From an uncultured Gammaproteobacteria bacterium (GTDB taxonomy: Bacteria; Pseudomonadota; Gammaproteobacteria; Eutrophobiales; Eutrophobiaceae), in assembly GCA_958295485.1 (NCBI GenBank), contig OY282354.1, forward strand, positions 3,186,042 through 3,250,041: 64,000 bases of DNA, read 5' to 3'. The notes under the pieces were generated by a model. It saw only the letters and a program-made list of their open reading frames with translations, made no database searches and had not been told where the DNA came from. Shown piece by piece: positions 61,253 to 64,000 of the stretch. Within the stretch, counting starts at the first letter, position 1. Each line of letters starts with the position of its first letter. The position numbers and the translations under genes are program-made.

Positions 61253-64000
61253 CTAAACTACCTCCCATAAGATACTGAATAATCTTTTTTCTTCAACTTT
61301 ACTCCCCAACTTATCTTCCAGGTCGCTGATTAACGCTTCGCGACGCTTATCGACTTCGTCCTGTTTATCAAACAGGTTGCGACGTTTACTGCTCCGCAGT
61401 CTTTCAAGCTCTCCTTGCCGTTTTTGCCATTGGAGTTTTTCATTAAGAGCAGGAGCGGCTTTGGCGGTACGGCGAACTTCCCTGATCTCTTTGTCCAGTC
61501 TCTTTATTTCCTGTTCCAATCCGACTTTCATATCATCTGCCCAGGCATCGAGTTTTTCTACCTCAGCCTCGAAATATTTCAGGCTGCGTTTATTCACTTC
61601 GCTTAAAATGTCAGTTTTATGGCGATCAAGTTCTTCATCCGGAGCCGGCGGGCAATCAGCTTTCGTCTCATTGAACCGGATAACAGGAAAATTCAGCAGT
61701 TTATCCAGTATCTCCTGATGGATAGTTACGTCATTATCGGCTTGGCCGTAAAGGACGATATGGTCTTCTGAGTATTCGAGAGATTTTACGGTAATCAAGT
61801 GCGCGGTAAGCTGACCGGACTGGCCCTGCAATTCCTTGACGACCGCCACCCGGGTATTGGCGGCTTCGTAGTCGAATGTCAGTTTTGCGCTGGGCAAGGG
61901 TCTGCTTTTAGCCTGCTGAACAAGCCATTGGGCCAAGGGGTGACTTAGCCGGTAGATATACATATCTCCATCACGCCGTAGCAGTTCGTATCCTCCCAGT
62001 GGTATATTACCCGGCGCGTTATCAGGTAAGCTTTTCAGGATAAATCCACCCTCTACTTCCAGTATTCGTTCTTGCAGTTCACCTTTAGTGAGACTTAAAA
62101 GCATTTTTTCATAGCGGTCCAGGGAGGCGATACTGTCGATTTTGATTTTTTGCAACACATCTTCATCGAAATGCTTAAATAGTTGCTCCCTTGTATTAAC
62201 CATCTGGGCATTAATCTCGTGAGACAACTCGAGCTGTAGTTGTTCAAAGGCGCTATTTATCTGTTCGGGCTCTCGGCAGGTCTGATAAATATCCTTTATA
62301 CGCCGTTCAAAATCCACTCCGCTCTCAATAGCGCCCAAAACTTCATCGGAGGCGCCAAATACGCCATCGAAAAGCCTGAATTTCTGGGCCAACAGCTCAT
62401 AGACCCGCTTATCGGCTTCATTGGTCAGGTCAATAAAATTCAGCACGACAACATCGTGTTTTTGTCCGTACCGGTGGCAACGTCCAATTCGCTGCTCGAT
62501 ACGCTGAGGGTTCCAGGGCAGGTCATAGTTGATAACCAGCGAACAGAATTGCAGGTTGACACCTTCGGCCGCAGCCTCGGTGGCGATCATGACCCGCCCA
62601 TATTCCCGGAAATGCTCCACCAGCGCCGCACGGGTATCTGCGGTACGGGAACCTGTGACTTTGTCCGAACCTTGGTGACGCACCAGCCAATCCTGGTAAA
62701 TCTGCTTTGCCTGACGGTCGCTGTTTGTACCGTTAAACAGTACAACGCCTTCTCCATACTCGCTTTCGCTCAATAGCTGCGCCAGGTAGTTCTGGGTCTT
62801 ACAGGATTCAGTAAAAATAATGGCTTTCTCGTTTGCCTTCAGTTCCCTCAGTTTTACAAAACCAATTTTCAATGCCTCGATCAAGGCCTTACCCTTACTA
62901 TTATGACGAATGTTCTCTGCAAGCTCCTTGAAACCTTTAAGTTCTTCCATTTCAGCCTTTATGGATTCACGTTCTTGTCGGGAAATAACCGATGGTTCTT
63001 CCCATTCTTCAGCGGTTTCATCCAGCGCTTCGTAGTCTGCCTGAATTTCATTGATGGCCTGCTGGTCGTCTGGCTCCTGTTCTTCCAGATTTCTCTCTAA
63101 CCTGGCGATGATCGACCCCAGCGCGCCAGCTATAGCGAAAGATGATGAGGCCAGCAGCTTCCACATGACCATTGAAATCAGTTGACGCTGGCTACCAGGC
63201 AAAGCATTGAGTACCGGCCTGCGAAGATAATCAGATACCAAGTTGTACAGGCGCTGTTCTTCGATGTCAGGTGTGAAAGTTTGCACCAGGGGAATACGTT
63301 TCGTGTAGGAAATATAGGCTTGCACCTGTTGCCTTAATGTACGTTTACACACCGGGGCAATCCTGTGCTTTAGACTGGCAAAGGAATGGATATCGTCAAT
63401 TCGGCTATATTGCATCCTGAAACTGTCAAGGTCACCGAAAATCTTTTCATCGATAATGCTGACCAACCCGTAGAGTTCCAGTAGAGAATTTTGCAAAGGC
63501 GTGGCGGTCAATAGTAGCTTGTTGACGGCTGATAGAGTTTCCTTGATCGTTTTCGCAATCTTACTGCTCTTTTTGTACACGTTACGCAACCGGTGCGCTT
63601 CGTCTATGACGGCCAAATCCCAAGGGGCCATCTGAACATCTTCAGCCTTGGTTCTGGCAAACTGGTAGGAACAGATAACCAGACCATCGCCGACATCAAA
63701 CGGATTTTTTACGCCCTCTTTTTTCGCTTTATTATAGGTAGCGGATTCAAGAATCTTTCCATCAATGCCAAATTTTTCCAATAGTTCCTGATGCCATTGT
63801 TTTCTCAGATTCGCCGGAACAATCACAAGAATTCTGCGTTTGCGTTCAGCCCATTTCTGGGCAATAACCAAACCGGCTTCGATAGTCTTACCCAAGCCTA
63901 CTTCGTCAGCAAGCAACACACCTTTTGCGAGTGGGTTTTTGAAAGCAAAGAGCGCTGCATCGACCTGATGGGGATTCAGGTCAATCTGAGCGTCCATTAT
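61253..64000 (-). CDS. SNF2-family helicase/ATPase (5' end beyond the window)
   Basis: Seen: LLADEVGLGKTIEAGLV (Walker A), VIDEAHRLRNVYK (DEAH), LLLTATPLQNSLLELYGL (motif III), GRVMIATEAAAEGVNLQFC and the arginine-finger motif QRIGRCHRYGQ; then a long C-terminal region with coiled coil (about residues 820-890). The ATG at 63997 precedes DLNPHQVDAALFAF; homologues I know have some tens of residues before that block, and the frame is still open at the edge, so the start is probably outside. Proteins of this type sit in restriction or defence islands beside methyltransferase genes, which would lie beyond this edge. Confidence 0.88.
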   Translation of the reverse strand: MMDAQIDLNPHQVDAALFAFKNPLAKGVLLADEVGLGKTIEAGLVIAQKWAERKRRILVIVPANLRKQWHQELLEKFGIDGKILESATYNKAKKEGVKNPFDVGDGLVICSYQFARTKAEDVQMAPWDLAVIDEAHRLRNVYKKSSKIAKTIKETLSAVNKLLLTATPLQNSLLELYGLVSIIDEKIFGDLDSFRMQYSRIDDIHSFASLKHRIAPVCKRTLRQQVQAYISYTKRIPLVQTFTPDIEEQRLYNLVSDYLRRPVLNALPGSQRQLISMVMWKLLASSSFAIAGALGSIIARLERNLEEQEPDDQQAINEIQADYEALDETAEEWEEPSVISRQERESIKAEMEELKGFKELAENIRHNSKGKALIEALKIGFVKLRELKANEKAIIFTESCKTQNYLAQLLSESEYGEGVVLFNGTNSDRQAKQIYQDWLVRHQGSDKVTGSRTADTRAALVEHFREYGRVMIATEAAAEGVNLQFCSLVINYDLPWNPQRIEQRIGRCHRYGQKHDVVVLNFIDLTNEADKRVYELLAQKFRLFDGVFGASDEVLGAIESGVDFERRIKDIYQTCREPEQINSAFEQLQLELSHEINAQMVNTREQLFKHFDEDVLQKIKIDSIASLDRYEKMLLSLTKGELQERILEVEGGFILKSLPDNAPGNIPLGGYELLRRDGDMYIYRLSHPLAQWLVQQAKSRPLPSAKLTFDYEAANTRVAVVKELQGQSGQLTAHLITVKSLEYSEDHIVLYGQADNDVTIHQEILDKLLNFPVIRFNETKADCPPAPDEELDRHKTDILSEVNKRSLKYFEAEVEKLDAWADDMKVGLEQEIKRLDKEIREVRRTAKAAPALNEKLQWQKRQGELERLRSSKRRNLFDKQDEVDKRREALISDLEDKLGSKVEEKRLFSILWEVV

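Noticed and set aside
1..64000. tRNA and rRNA genes
   Set aside because: No cloverleaf with a T-loop GTTCRA-type motif in proper context and no rRNA-like stretch was found by eye; a tRNAscan/Infernal run could still reveal one.

Overview
The window reads as chromosomal DNA of an uncultured Gammaproteobacterium. The best marker is a conserved housekeeping run on the minus strand (48.4 to 41.9 kb): orn, a bifunctional NAD(P)H-hydrate repair gene, tsaE, amiC and mutL, in the order seen around orn-amiB-mutL in gammaproteobacteria. A class III PHA synthase pair (phaC-phaE), acs and ispG agree with this. No rRNA, tRNA or CRISPR array was seen. The genome looks repeat-rich: tandem duplications inside genes, a dispersed palindromic element in about nine places, and one intact MITE with target-site duplication.

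Layout. (1) 0-9.8 kb, GC-rich accessory region: a GT2 glycosyltransferase and flippase pair, a membrane protein, a carbamoyltransferase with a 49-residue DUF5989-type partner, and a sorbosone dehydrogenase/cytochrome c lipoprotein. An unnamed ~100-residue domain with two conserved cysteines occurs seven times here, fused to unrelated proteins or as debris. (2) 10.4-20.1 kb: a complete phenol hydroxylase operon (dmpKLMNOP) followed by its ferredoxin (dmpQ) and catechol 2,3-dioxygenase (dmpB), with a semialdehyde hydrolase (dmpD) and a permease divergent from it. This gives phenol to catechol to ring-cleavage product to 2-oxopent-4-enoate; no regulator or later meta-pathway gene is present. (3) 20.1-26.5 kb: a VapBC-like pair, a UbiD remnant, CoxD/CoxE-like maturation genes, an orphan molybdenum-hydroxylase [2Fe-2S] subunit, a riboflavin kinase (DUF120)-HAD fusion and a SnoaL-like protein. 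(4) 26.5-41.6 kb: two TonB-dependent receptors, a 121-bp MITE, PhoD, an S-adenosylhomocysteine hydrolase, a PcpA/LinE-type dioxygenase, two MetE-like proteins, a Uma2 protein and an MFS carrier. (5) 41.9-56.7 kb: the housekeeping block, an M48 protease, a HigBA-like pair, phaEC, acs, a small membrane protein and ispG. (6) 56.8-64 kb: a probable defence island with a SNF2 helicase cut by the window edge and an overlapping operon of AbiEi antitoxin, AbiEii nucleotidyltransferase toxin and a Rad50-like zinc-hook ATPase.

Functionally the window combines aromatic-compound catabolism, surface or periplasmic chemistry (region 1), possible one-carbon/SAH recycling (region 4), carbon storage and anti-phage or addiction modules. 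The most unusual signals are the shuffled two-cysteine domain, a tsaE gene with its P-loop segment triplicated, the DUF120-HAD fusion beside an orphan molybdoenzyme subunit, and the AbiE-ATPase operon.
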